From an uncultured Schlesneria sp. (GTDB lineage Bacteria > Planctomycetota > Planctomycetia > Planctomycetales > Planctomycetaceae), in contig CAIQIR010000055.1 in the NCBI GenBank assembly GCA_903871875.1, forward strand, positions 17,247 to 81,246: a DNA stretch of 64,000 nt, written 5' to 3'. Below, piece by piece: positions 28,932-37,623 of the stretch. The position numbers and the translations under genes were made by a program. The notes under the pieces were generated by a model that was not told the DNA's origin, made no database searches, and saw nothing but the letters and a program-made list of their open reading frames with translations. The first letter of the stretch is position 1; every line of letters starts with the position of its first letter.

Positions 28932-30200
28932 TTAGTTTTCTTCCTTGGAATGCGCTGAGTCGACGATCAACACCGCATCGCACCAATCTGCATAGTCCGA
29001 CACATCCGCATACTGTCCGAAATCAACCAGCAACGTCAGCTTTTTTTTCCCCTGAAGTGTCAGTTCAGGAACGCTGATCACGGCTGATTTCCCCGTGAGT
29101 TCCGGGCTAGTCCAGACCCGCTTACCATCCACATCGACGGCGAAGACCACACTGCCTGCGCCATTGGCCACATCATCGATCCCGACAACACTTTGAAATG
29201 CCTGTTCGTGACCACGTAGATCGTATGTGACTGCCATCCGGCTGTGGGTTCCCAGACCCGTCGCAAACTCGGTACCTCGCAGTACGAGAGGTCCATGCCA
29301 GACATTGGCATTACGAACGAGCGGCCAGGTTGACGATAAAAACGGAGTGAATTCGACCTTGGACGGTTCATAGTCACTGATCGGAATCACCCGTCCACCG
29401 AACAACGAGCAGCTGACCACATTCTTCAAAGATAAGATCACTTTTCCCAGTCCCAGCGAATTGACCTCCAGCATGTCCCCGTTCGATTCAAGGCTGGTCG
29501 CCGTCAGTCGGCTGCCGTCCGTCAACGACAGCAGGAAACGAAGACTTTTTGTCCGCGTGGCATTCGTCAATTCGGGGTTCAATCGAATTGCGCGGGTTCG
29601 GCTTCGGTCGAGTTTGAGCAAATTCTTGTTCGCCTTCAATTCCACGAATGACGCATCCAATCGCTGAAATTCGCCAGTTGAACGGTCGCCGTTTATCAGC
29701 ATCACCAGATCGCTTCCTGGCGGAAGAGTTTCGAGGTCGGCAAACAGACGATATTGATCGAACATCGTCGCAGGCAGCTCAAAAATGATCGCGGAAAGTT
29801 TCTCCAGTGGGATCGGTTTAGGATCGACAGAACCCAACAGAGGCCATGATACCGTGAGTAGATCATCGGTCACTTTGATTGGGTGGGCCGAAAGTCGATC
29901 ACCATTGGAAAACCAGATGAGGGATTGGCCACCCGAGACACCATTTGTCGGATGTTCGAAGGTGACTGATCGAATGGTCGTTCGAGAGATTTCTTGCAAC
30001 GATCCCGTATCGACAATCAACTTGTCGGCAGACCACGATATCAGCGTGCCATTGGTTTTGTGTCCTTCGATATCGGTCACAACGATCGTCTCGGCCGCCG
30101 AACCAGCCTGGAAAAAAACGACGATCCCCAACGAAAGCAGAGGCACGAAATATTGGGAGAATTGGGCGTTGTTCATGCGCGAACTTAGTTGTCCAGACAT
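28932..30200 (-). CDS. Secreted NPCBM-domain protein
   Basis: 422 residues. After a signal peptide (YFVPLLSLGIVVFFQAGSAA) come beta-rich repeats with a recurrent pattern of hydrophobic pairs (ETIVVTDIEGHKTNGTLISWS; DRLSAHPIKVTDDLLTVSW). The C-terminal 145 residues are an NPCBM/NEW2 domain: GLGTHSRMAVTYDLRGHEQAFQSVVGIDDVA..GSVVFAVDVDGKRVW. NPCBM domains bind carbohydrate next to glycosidases. Here it may bind surface polysaccharide and tie the Bat operon to the envelope. An alternative start at 30176 would give a shorter signal peptide. Confidence 0.8.
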   Translation of the reverse strand: MSGQLSSRMNNAQFSQYFVPLLSLGIVVFFQAGSAAETIVVTDIEGHKTNGTLISWSADKLIVDTGSLQEISRTTIRSVTFEHPTNGVSGGQSLIWFSNGDRLSAHPIKVTDDLLTVSWPLLGSVDPKPIPLEKLSAIIFELPATMFDQYRLFADLETLPPGSDLVMLINGDRSTGEFQRLDASFVELKANKNLLKLDRSRTRAIRLNPELTNATRTKSLRFLLSLTDGSRLTATSLESNGDMLEVNSLGLGKVILSLKNVVSCSLFGGRVIPISDYEPSKVEFTPFLSSTWPLVRNANVWHGPLVLRGTEFATGLGTHSRMAVTYDLRGHEQAFQSVVGIDDVANGAGSVVFAVDVDGKRVWTSPELTGKSAVISVPELTLQGKKKLTLLVDFGQYADVSDYADWCDAVLIVDSAHSKEEN

Positions 30201-30211
30201 TGATCAGATCG

Positions 30212-31423
30212 CTATCGCTGAAAAATTGGCAGAACATTGTTGGGCATCTGGAGCACCAGGCAAGACATCGCTGTGCCATATTCCACATTGATTGTGGGGT
30301 CGGCCCAGCCCCCGTCGGGCATTTGACGGCTGATCAATTCGTCACGAATCGCAGGATACCATTGCCGCCAGTAATCGTCTCCGGCATGCCACATCGCCTG
30401 AGCCGCATAATACTGCCCATAAAAATAATGAGCATCATGCCGCAGCAAATCGCCGCGCGGGGGAGATCGCAACAAATAGGCCAAGCCCCGATCGAGATCG
30501 CGTCCATCGCTAATGCCTGCATTATACAAGACCACCACACCCGCTGCTGAACGAGGAAAATCACTCATCGGTCGCCCGACAAGCTGATAACGAAATCCCC
30601 CGTCCGCATTCTGACATTTGCGAACATATTCGACGCATTGATCGACTGTCGTCTTGGGGACAGCGATCCCGCAGTTCCTGGCGGCACGCAGAGCCATCAT
30701 TTGGCAGACGGTCACCGAAATGTCGGCATCTTTGCCGTCGGGCATGTATCGCCAGCCACCCTCTTTATTCTGCGAATTGACAATCAGTTGAATCGCAGAT
30801 TTCAATGCCTCGCGGATTTCCTTTTTGGGGCTCATCCCGTAGACCTCGGCGAGAAACAACGTGGCAAAACCATGGCCGTACATCGGTCCATGCTCGTTAC
30901 TGTCGTGCCGCTTGATGAATCCCGACGGACTTACGCTCGAAAGCAGATATTCGATTGATTTATCGACGTTCTTGGCATAGGGACCGCGGCCAGGGACATG
31001 TCCGGCGGCCAGAAAGGCCATCCCCGCTAACGCCGTGACGGCCACGTTCCGTTTGTAATTACCACTACGACCGTAGGAACCGTCCACCTCCTGGTGAGTC
31101 GCCAGATAGGCAATTCCGCGATCAATCACCTTTTGCGTTTCGGGTGTGACGAAATCTTGTCCCTGCGACTCGAACGATCGGCCGGCCTTGGACTGCCCGT
31201 ACGCCTGAGGCGAGTTACCCGCAATAAACAGCAGGCCGAATAGAAACAATAACCCTGTCGATTTCGACCACCGGACAATCAGACTTTCAGGGTAGCCAAG
31301 AAGGTACTGTGGCGACCGGGGTTGCCCCCGGTGGTGATCGCCAGATCGGTTGGACCGGGAATTGGGCGACTCCACCTGATGGAGAAGAATCCAAGGAATA
31401 TTTTTGTTGTTGAGGAAAGCCAT
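30212..31423 (-). CDS. Secreted terpene-cyclase-like (prenyltransferase/squalene oxidase repeat) protein
   Basis: About 400 residues. The body is an alpha/alpha toroid like squalene-hopene cyclase: repeats such as GIAYLATHQEVDGSYGRSGNYKRNVAVTALAGMAFLAAG, GGWRYMPDGKDADISVTVCQMMALRAARNCGI and NADGGFRYQLVG. No cyclase DxDD acid motif is visible, so it is likely a binding or scaffold version common in planctomycetes. A signal peptide seems to start near RWSKSTGLLFLFGLLFIAG, i.e. around 31280, but no ATG, GTG or TTG lies there; the ATG at 31423 (weak AAGG site) adds 45 residues overlapping the previous gene by 137 bases. Start uncertain. Confidence 0.78.
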   Translation of the reverse strand: MAFLNNKNIPWILLHQVESPNSRSNRSGDHHRGQPRSPQYLLGYPESLIVRWSKSTGLLFLFGLLFIAGNSPQAYGQSKAGRSFESQGQDFVTPETQKVIDRGIAYLATHQEVDGSYGRSGNYKRNVAVTALAGMAFLAAGHVPGRGPYAKNVDKSIEYLLSSVSPSGFIKRHDSNEHGPMYGHGFATLFLAEVYGMSPKKEIREALKSAIQLIVNSQNKEGGWRYMPDGKDADISVTVCQMMALRAARNCGIAVPKTTVDQCVEYVRKCQNADGGFRYQLVGRPMSDFPRSAAGVVVLYNAGISDGRDLDRGLAYLLRSPPRGDLLRHDAHYFYGQYYAAQAMWHAGDDYWRQWYPAIRDELISRQMPDGGWADPTINVEYGTAMSCLVLQMPNNVLPIFQR

Positions 31424-31673
31424 AGGCAGCCTTGAGATATCGCAAATCAAGATCTTTTCGAGTGTCACTATACGGCTTCATAAAGGCCCTCGGACGAGTC
31501 CCTGTCATCGGCCCGGCATCCTCATCAGGAAACGGATCATGAACATTATAAGACAGGGATTCGATCGCGGCCGGCCTGGGACGACACGAAAGATAACGGG
31601 TCTCAGGCGTGCCACAACCCGACAAGACCAGAATGAACAGTAGTCCGATCGTGCGCTTCATCGTACGGTCCAT
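31287..31673 (-). CDS. Small lipoprotein
   Basis: 128 residues with a clear lipobox: KRTIGLLFILVLSGC. The rest (PETRYLSCRPRPAAIESLSYNVHDPFPDEDAGPMTGTRPR) is polar and Pro-rich with no known domain. The ATG at 31673 has AAGGAG eight bases upstream, so translation is well supported. It is the first gene of the long Bat operon, and its 3' end overlaps the probable start of the terpene-cyclase-like gene in another frame. Confidence 0.7.
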   Translation of the reverse strand: MDRTMKRTIGLLFILVLSGCGTPETRYLSCRPRPAAIESLSYNVHDPFPDEDAGPMTGTRPRAFMKPYSDTRKDLDLRYLKAAYGFPQQQKYSLDSSPSGGVAQFPVQPIWRSPPGATPVATVPSWLP

Positions 31674-31816
31674 ATCCGTCGCTCCTTCTTTGGATTAATC
31701 CGCCGGTCCATCGGCAGATTCCGCCGCAATCGATTATAGGCGAGGACGCTTTTAGCCGGATAGGTCGGATCCAAAAAGGAATCGCAAAGTAGGTCGCTCG
31801 GCGATTCTCAAGCGAG

Positions 31817-32818
31817 TCAATCCGTCTCCGAAACTCCGGATGCGGCCGTCAACGGCACCACGGAGGCGAAATGTTCGCGAACCAAGCGACGGAAGTCCTG
31901 AATGTTTCTCACTTTCTGAATGGACGAGCGAAAGCCGGCGAAGTCCGACAAGAACTTGGCAAAATAACAACTTGTCCGGGGAAGGCGCTTCAGCGCCAGA
32001 TGATTCCCGTAGTAGTCGAATTCGCCTTCGACCAAATGCAACAGGACGCGAGCCCGTTCTGCAGCGGACGGGGGCGCAATCGTGGCGCCGCCCAGAACGA
32101 GCGATCTGGCTTGCTGAAAAATCCACGGGTTGCCTAAACAGCCACGACCGATGGCGACGCCGTCCGCACCGGTTTCTTTCAAAAAACGAACGACGTCTGC
32201 CGCTTCGCGAATGCCACCACTTCCCAGTACGGGAACCGAGACCGCTTGTTTAACGCGAGCAATCACCGACCAATCAGGGCCGCCCACATACGACTGGGCG
32301 ACGCTTCGTGCATGGACGTCAACCGCCGCCGCACCAGATCGCTCAGCCAGCCGGGCCACCTCGGGTGCGGTTTCGTGCTCACCATCCGGACCTGAACGGA
32401 TTTTGAGTGTCACAGGAATGCTCACCGCCTTCACGACCGCCTCGACGATTCGCGCAATTGCGGCCGGATCCGACATCAATGCGCCGCCTTCTCCGCGTCC
32501 GATCAGACGGCGAATCGGACATTCGAAATTCAGATCGACAATCGAAAACCCCTGCGATTCGACAACTTTGGCCGCTTCGGCCATCTCATGCGGATCCCGG
32601 CCGCTGATTTGACCCACCGCGGGACGTTCTCCTGGGGCCGTCGACAGCAACCGCATCGCGCGACGATCACGTTTGGCGACATCACAAGCATCGATTCGTT
32701 CGCCACAAACCAGACTGGCGCCATGTTGCTTCATCAATAGACGAAACGGGGGATTCGTATGTTCCTCCATCGGCGCAAGCGTGATCGGATGGGCGACAGA
32801 GACGGAACCAATGCGCAT
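31817..32818 (-). CDS. tRNA-dihydrouridine synthase
   Basis: 333 residues, FMN-dependent TIM barrel that reduces uridine in tRNA. The start M-R-I-G-S-V-S-V-x-H-P-I-T-L-A-P-M-E, the catalytic Cys in N-F-E-C-P, LKIRSGPDG, VDVHARSVAQSYVGGPDWS and GSGGI..GADGVAIGRGCLGNPWIF are all present, as in the DusB group. The N-E-C-P loop carries R-R where DusB usually has a K, a mild deviation. The acyltransferase gene lies 83 bases upstream on the same strand, perhaps cotranscribed. Confidence 0.92.
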   Translation of the reverse strand: MRIGSVSVAHPITLAPMEEHTNPPFRLLMKQHGASLVCGERIDACDVAKRDRRAMRLLSTAPGERPAVGQISGRDPHEMAEAAKVVESQGFSIVDLNFECPIRRLIGRGEGGALMSDPAAIARIVEAVVKAVSIPVTLKIRSGPDGEHETAPEVARLAERSGAAAVDVHARSVAQSYVGGPDWSVIARVKQAVSVPVLGSGGIREAADVVRFLKETGADGVAIGRGCLGNPWIFQQARSLVLGGATIAPPSAAERARVLLHLVEGEFDYYGNHLALKRLPRTSCYFAKFLSDFAGFRSSIQKVRNIQDFRRLVREHFASVVPLTAASGVSETD

Positions 32819-32900
32819 CGGCGAGAAACCTCCTTCAAAAATGTGTGGAGGTCCACCATACCACTACGGCGTTGGATGTCGAAACCGTGTTGATCGGATT

Positions 32901-33620
32901 TCAAGCAGCTTTCCGCCGCGAATCGAATTTCGAAGCCGATTGTCGTGAAAACATCTGCTCGGCCTCTTCGTTCAGTCGATCCATCCCTTGCTGAGCAACA
33001 TCAACATAACGCTCTAATTGCTCACGAGGGGCGTCGGCAACAACCGAAATCGGTTCACCGGCAATCAGATAGATCGTAGTAAAAGGCATCGGAATCACCA
33101 GATCTGTCCAACTTCCTCGCACACGCCAACCATGTTTGACGACAAACGCACCCGGAAGCAGTCCCCGGCCCATTTGAGAGGCCAAAAACACAGCGCCGAC
33201 CTTCATCTGTCGCCGCGGACCTCGTGGGCCGTCGGGAGTAATGATGATGTGACGACCCGCCGTATCAGAAATCAACTCCCTGATCGCCTCGGCACCGCCG
33301 CGTTTGCTGGAACCTCGCACGGTTTTATAGTCCAACCAGGACATGGCATCTGCGAGATACGATCCATCCTGATGTTTACTGACCAGGCAGCAGCATTGTT
33401 TGCGTATTGTTTTCGGGGCCGCGAACGTCGGTAGCAGCAATGCATCGTGCCAGACCAGCAGAATGTAACGCTCGGCATCGGCTTGATCGTACGAGGGCTT
33501 CAAGCCGTCTTCAAGAATCTTGCCAATGAACCGCTTGCGGCAAGTTGCAAAAAGCACGCGACAGGCGGCGACCGCACAAAATGCCGCGACCTTCGTCAGT
33601 AAGCGGCTGCGAATCTTCAA
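32901..33620 (-). CDS. Lysophospholipid acyltransferase-like (DUF374)
   Basis: 239 residues. Contains the conserved segments of the DUF374 branch of acyltransferases: LLVWHDALLLPTFAA, VSKHQDGSYLADAMSWL (His-x-D), YKTVRGSSKRGGAEAI and IIITPDGPRGPRRQMKVGAVFLA. The N-terminus has one possible membrane anchor. These proteins acylate a lipid, likely a lysophospholipid or lipid A precursor; KDO-related lipid A roles have been suggested for neighbours of this family. Basic C-terminus. Divergent from the MFS gene, upstream of dus. Confidence 0.85.
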   Translation of the reverse strand: MKIRSRLLTKVAAFCAVAACRVLFATCRKRFIGKILEDGLKPSYDQADAERYILLVWHDALLLPTFAAPKTIRKQCCCLVSKHQDGSYLADAMSWLDYKTVRGSSKRGGAEAIRELISDTAGRHIIITPDGPRGPRRQMKVGAVFLASQMGRGLLPGAFVVKHGWRVRGSWTDLVIPMPFTTIYLIAGEPISVVADAPREQLERYVDVAQQGMDRLNEEAEQMFSRQSASKFDSRRKAA

Positions 33621-33874
33621 AATCCCAAACTCCCTGACAGGCTGTTCTGAACGTCCTTTAGATCGACCAGGAAATGTACGAGAATTCCCGCCGATCGGGA
33701 ATGTCAGTCCATTTTTGCCCTGTTTTTTGAAGAAGTTCGGTTCGAATCGGTCTTTGCCGAAAAGGACATCTCTGGTAGAAACCCAATCTCTCCTGAAACT
33801 TCCTTTCCTGAATCATCGGCAGCGCGAAACAATCTCTATTCGCGGAACGTCGACTTCACCCGGATGAACTTATC

Positions 33875-35353
33875 GTGTGGCCTTTGAAGGGTGCGAAGCG
33901 AGCGATTATTGTCGCTGGCTGTCTCGCCGCAGCGTATACCCAACTGACGACTTCGCCCGCGACGATCGAATACATTCGATCCATTGGTGCGAATGAGTTT
34001 CATATCGGCGTTCTGGGTGCGCTACCGACACTCATGCTGTTCATGCAGTTTGTCGCTGCGATCGTCGTGAACCATCTGGCCTATCGCCGGCGCATTTGGT
34101 TTTGGACAGCACTCGCCCACCGACTAATGCTCTTGCCGACGGCTTTGGGACCGTGGATGTTTCCCGGCCTGTCAAACGAGTTCTGGGTCTGGATACTGCT
34201 CGCGACGACAGCCATCAACCAGGGCCTGCTCCATTTCAGTTCGCCACTTTGGCTCAGTTGGATGGGAGATTACCTGCCCCACAAGGGCCTGAGCAGCTAT
34301 TGGGGTCAGCGACAAGTCTGGATGCAGATCGCGGCGGCCATCTCGCTGTGCGCGGCGGCATTTATGATCCACGAAAGCGGCCTGTCCACGGAAGTCAGTT
34401 ACGCGGTGATGACCTGCGTCGGAACCCTCTGCGGCGTGATCGATCTAATGTTGTTTTACAAGGTGGCCGAACCACCGGTTCAACAAGTTCCCATGCCACG
34501 GTTAAGAGAGGTGTTCGCCGAACCATTTCGCAATCGCGAGTTTCGCCGCTACATCGGATTCATGTGTTTCTGGAACTTCGCGGCCATGGCCGGCGCCCCG
34601 TTCATCAGCCTTTATCTGCTGGCAGAGATTGGCATGGATCTGTATCACGTGCTGCTGCTTTGGACGATCTCATGGGTGGGTGGTGCGACGCTATCGCGGA
34701 CACTGGGCCGCTGGGCCGATTCACATGGTTCGCAGCCGGTGCTGGTCATGTGCGTGGCCCTCAAATCCAGCAACATGCTGGCCTTGCTGATGATTCCCCG
34801 ATCGCCCACTATCGCGTTCTGGATTCTGGCACCTTGCTTCATGCTCGACGCGGTTCTCAACGCCGGAATCCTGATCGCCAACAACGGATTCATGATTAAG
34901 AATTCGCCCACGGCCAATCGCACGATGTATATCGCGGCCACGCAGGCGATCGCCGGTATGGTGGGTGGTTTAACGTCGATCTTCGCCGGATTGGCGATGG
35001 AATTGATGTCGGGACGTCAGTGGCAAGTCGCCAGCTGGTCACTCGGACAATTCCAGGTGATGTTCCTGACGAGTATCGTCCTGCGATGGGTGGCCTTGGG
35101 CCTGACTCGTTATGTTCACGAACCCAATGCACGCACCACCTGGGACGTCGTTCAGGAATTGGCCAGTGAAATGCTGGATCGCTTGGATGTAAGATCCTCT
35201 CTCGCTGATTCTCAGGAAATCACTCTCGAGTCGACCAAGAGTGATTCAATGCGGATTCCGTCGGCATCACATCCCCGCGTGCCCAAACCAAAACACGCTC
35301 GAGCGATCAAAATTCGCGGTTTTCGAAGAAGCCGTCGGAAGCAATCGTTATAG
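33875..35353 (+). CDS. MFS transporter
   Basis: 492 residues with about eleven to twelve hydrophobic segments, e.g. IIVAGCLAAAYTQLTTSPA, LPTLMLFMQFVAAIVVN, MLLPTALGPWMFPG, IAAAISLCAAAFMIH, FMCFWNFAAMAG, VLLLWTISWVGGATLS and FWILAPCFMLDAVLNAGILIA. Fits the major facilitator superfamily; the substrate is unknown. The last 80 residues are a basic cytosolic tail. The start is a GTG at 33875 with no good ribosome site and the real start may differ by some codons. Convergent with the flavin reductase gene. Confidence 0.82.
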   Translation: MWPLKGAKRAIIVAGCLAAAYTQLTTSPATIEYIRSIGANEFHIGVLGALPTLMLFMQFVAAIVVNHLAYRRRIWFWTALAHRLMLLPTALGPWMFPGLSNEFWVWILLATTAINQGLLHFSSPLWLSWMGDYLPHKGLSSYWGQRQVWMQIAAAISLCAAAFMIHESGLSTEVSYAVMTCVGTLCGVIDLMLFYKVAEPPVQQVPMPRLREVFAEPFRNREFRRYIGFMCFWNFAAMAGAPFISLYLLAEIGMDLYHVLLLWTISWVGGATLSRTLGRWADSHGSQPVLVMCVALKSSNMLALLMIPRSPTIAFWILAPCFMLDAVLNAGILIANNGFMIKNSPTANRTMYIAATQAIAGMVGGLTSIFAGLAMELMSGRQWQVASWSLGQFQVMFLTSIVLRWVALGLTRYVHEPNARTTWDVVQELASEMLDRLDVRSSLADSQEITLESTKSDSMRIPSASHPRVPKPKHARAIKIRGFRRSRRKQSL

Positions 35354-35495
35354 TGGCGAATAAGGTCTGCGTGGAGCAAGACATGTCGTGTTGATTGAAC
35401 CAAAATCTGGCGTGTCACCCTGATTTTTGGGACGTTAAGTCGACAACAGATTCATTGCACTCCGCCAATCCCGGAAAAGATCTCCTTCACTTTCT

Positions 35496-36134
35496 TTAGT
35501 GGTGGTGTTCTCGCAGCCAGTCTTGCACTGGTATACGATCCATTTTGAACAGATCCGAAGTCTTGGCATACCACCCTGCACCGTGCATACGCCCAATCAA
35601 CTTCAATGCGGGGGTGTCCACATAATGTTTACTGGCATCAATCACCGCATCGTCGCGAATATGCATCGCCAGGACCCGACCCAAGACTAATCCACTCGCT
35701 GACCCCAAGCTCACGACCTGGATCAGTTCGCATTCGAATGCCACAGGGCTTTCCGCAATGCGAGGTGGCTTCACATGGATCGAGGGAATCGTCGTCAGCG
35801 ACGCCTCTTTCAATTCGTTCACACCGTAATCGAATTCAATTGCCGTCACGTTCATCGCCCTCGCGTTTTCTTCCGCGACCAGATTGACGACAAACTGACC
35901 GGTCTTCTCGATGTTGACGCGACTGTCTTTCGGACGATCCGGCTGATGACTGCCCATGCCGATCCCAATGACCGGAGGGTCACCCGATAGCGCGTTGAAG
36001 AAGGAAAACGGAGCGGCATTCAACACGCCTTCGCCGCTCTGACTGACAACCCAGGCAATCGGACGTGGCGTGATGGTCGAGACCAGTAACTTGTACTGCT
36101 CTTTCGGATCGATCTGCGCAAAATCAAAGAACAT
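35496..36134 (-). CDS. Flavin reductase / FMN-binding split-barrel protein
   Basis: About 212 residues. The core KLLVSTITPRPIAWVVSQSGEGVLNAAPFSFFNALSGDPPVIGIGMG, followed by TGQFVVNLVAEENARAMN and EFDYGVNEL, is the flavin reductase-like FMN-binding domain. Such proteins supply reduced flavin or act as stand-alone FMN enzymes. The ATG at 36134 (FFDFAQIDPKEQYKLL) fits the family; an upstream frame to 36203 does not. Downstream of the NHL gene on the same strand, separated by 160 bases. Confidence 0.88.
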   Translation of the reverse strand: MFFDFAQIDPKEQYKLLVSTITPRPIAWVVSQSGEGVLNAAPFSFFNALSGDPPVIGIGMGSHQPDRPKDSRVNIEKTGQFVVNLVAEENARAMNVTAIEFDYGVNELKEASLTTIPSIHVKPPRIAESPVAFECELIQVVSLGSASGLVLGRVLAMHIRDDAVIDASKHYVDTPALKLIGRMHGAGWYAKTSDLFKMDRIPVQDWLREHHH

Positions 36135-36295
36135 GCACTTACTCGCAACCCAGATTGATACGTTCCTCGCCAACCGGACTCGACGAATCGCAACGCAGGA
36201 CACACGAAGACGGGCTCGGAAGCATCTCCGCCAAAACCGATGTGCCGCTTGAGAACGCTGCGATTCGACTTACCAGAACGTGGTGAGACCATCGG

Positions 36296-37300
36296 CTACT
36301 TAACTCGTACCAGCTTCATCAGGCGACCCGAAACGTTCCAGTCCTGAACGTACAGGTTTCCATCTTTGTCCCAATACGAACCGTGTGTCCCGCTAAAAAC
36401 ACCTTCGATCCATTGATCCTGGGGAACGTTAAAGTTCACTCTTTTGGCGGCATCAGAATTGTGACCCAGGACAGCAATGATCGTGTTACTTTTGTCGAGG
36501 ATCACAAGGCGACCGTGCAAATCGGGCACAGAGACGTAGTCGCCCTGGACCGCGGCAGATGTCGGCATCCCCAAGCCGGTGACGATCTCGTCGATAAATT
36601 CTCCATTCAAATCATAGTGCAGCAAACGGCCTTTGGGTTCGTGATTACGGTCACAAATCAAAAGTCGAGGCGGATCATAGCGGGTATCCAAGGTCATGCC
36701 GTGAGCCGTATTGAATTGCTTGAGGTCGTTGCCTTTTGACCCAAAGTGCATCAGATATTTCCCGGTCTTGTCGAACTTGAAAATATGGTTACTCGCGTAG
36801 CCATCGGACAGAAAGATATCACCGTTAGGTGCGACCGTAATCGCCGTCGGACTGATTTTCGTCAGCTTCAACCCTGACTCTTCCGGAAAGGGCAGCTTCA
36901 AAACAATATTGCCAGATTCGGCATTGAACTTGATGCCTTCGGCGTTGTTGTTGCGAGCACCATAAATAAATTCACCGTCCGCTTCGTCGCAAATTTCCAT
37001 GTCATGAATATTGGTGTATTCGTCTCCGAGAAATCGCCGAATCAACTTGCCGTCCGGAGAGAAGACGAAAACTCCCAGATTGGCACTGGTATAGATATTG
37101 CCAGTCTTGTCGATGACAACACTGCCGTGCGTCGGACCAATCAATGATTTTCCGTCAGGTCCCAGCCCCCAACCGGGAACCGTATCGAACGTCATCAGGC
37201 CACATCCCATGCGTACTGGCTGAACCTTCTCGGCTGCAGATGCCGACAGCATAGGACCGAAAAACAAAGCGACAGCGATGCCAAACAAGCAGTTCTTCAC
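36296..37300 (-). CDS. Secreted NHL-repeat beta-propeller protein
   Basis: 334 residues. GTG start at 37300 with an AGGAGG site about nine bases upstream. A signal peptide (NCLFGIAVALFFGPMLSASA) precedes a six-bladed beta-propeller read from repeats such as HGSVVIDKTGNIYTSANLGVFVFSPDGKLIRRF, SPTAITVAPNGDIFLSDGYASNHIFKFDKTGKYLMHFG and TAHGMTLDTRYDPPRLLICDRNH. This resembles planctomycete NHL proteins related to peptidyl-alpha-hydroxyglycine lyase; an enzyme role is not shown, and sugar or peptide binding is possible. Confidence 0.85.
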   Translation of the reverse strand: MKNCLFGIAVALFFGPMLSASAAEKVQPVRMGCGLMTFDTVPGWGLGPDGKSLIGPTHGSVVIDKTGNIYTSANLGVFVFSPDGKLIRRFLGDEYTNIHDMEICDEADGEFIYGARNNNAEGIKFNAESGNIVLKLPFPEESGLKLTKISPTAITVAPNGDIFLSDGYASNHIFKFDKTGKYLMHFGSKGNDLKQFNTAHGMTLDTRYDPPRLLICDRNHEPKGRLLHYDLNGEFIDEIVTGLGMPTSAAVQGDYVSVPDLHGRLVILDKSNTIIAVLGHNSDAAKRVNFNVPQDQWIEGVFSGTHGSYWDKDGNLYVQDWNVSGRLMKLVRVK

Positions 37301-37623
37301 GGCCAGAGACCTCCTGGTAGTTTCATCGTCATGAGAGAGTTCGATAACACATGCCAAACACACCAAATCATGACGGAGTGAGATGTGCCGTGCGCGAACG
37401 AATTGTCCCGTTGCACGGTCGGTATTTCAACCTGGACCATGACTACAGAATATCGAGATGCTGCGACCGTCGAATGACGAACCACGCAGGGTGGCTGATT
37501 CCACTCGATGAAATGAAGGATTGTTCCGCGAACCACCGCCTCATGTCGATGGCGGATGAGTATGTACCATCACTACGAAACAAGCAGTTCAGCCTGAAGG
37601 CTTCAGCCCCGTAATTCGTTCGA
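37301..37623. other. Intergenic region between Pls-like gene and NHL gene
   Basis: About 320 bases. It contains the AGGAGG ribosome site of the NHL gene at the left end and a palindromic AGCCTGAAGGCT near 37595, just past the end of the Pls-like gene. Two open frames on opposite strands (87 and 66 codons) lack ribosome sites and family features. Confidence 0.4.

Noticed and set aside
33725..33750. tRNA-like TTCGAATC stretch
   Set aside because: The surrounding bases form no acceptor stem or cloverleaf. No tRNA was found anywhere in the window.
34096..34899. A 267-codon + strand frame inside the MFS gene
   Set aside because: Shadow frame, overlapping a clear MFS transporter; composition is Arg/Asp-rich without motifs.
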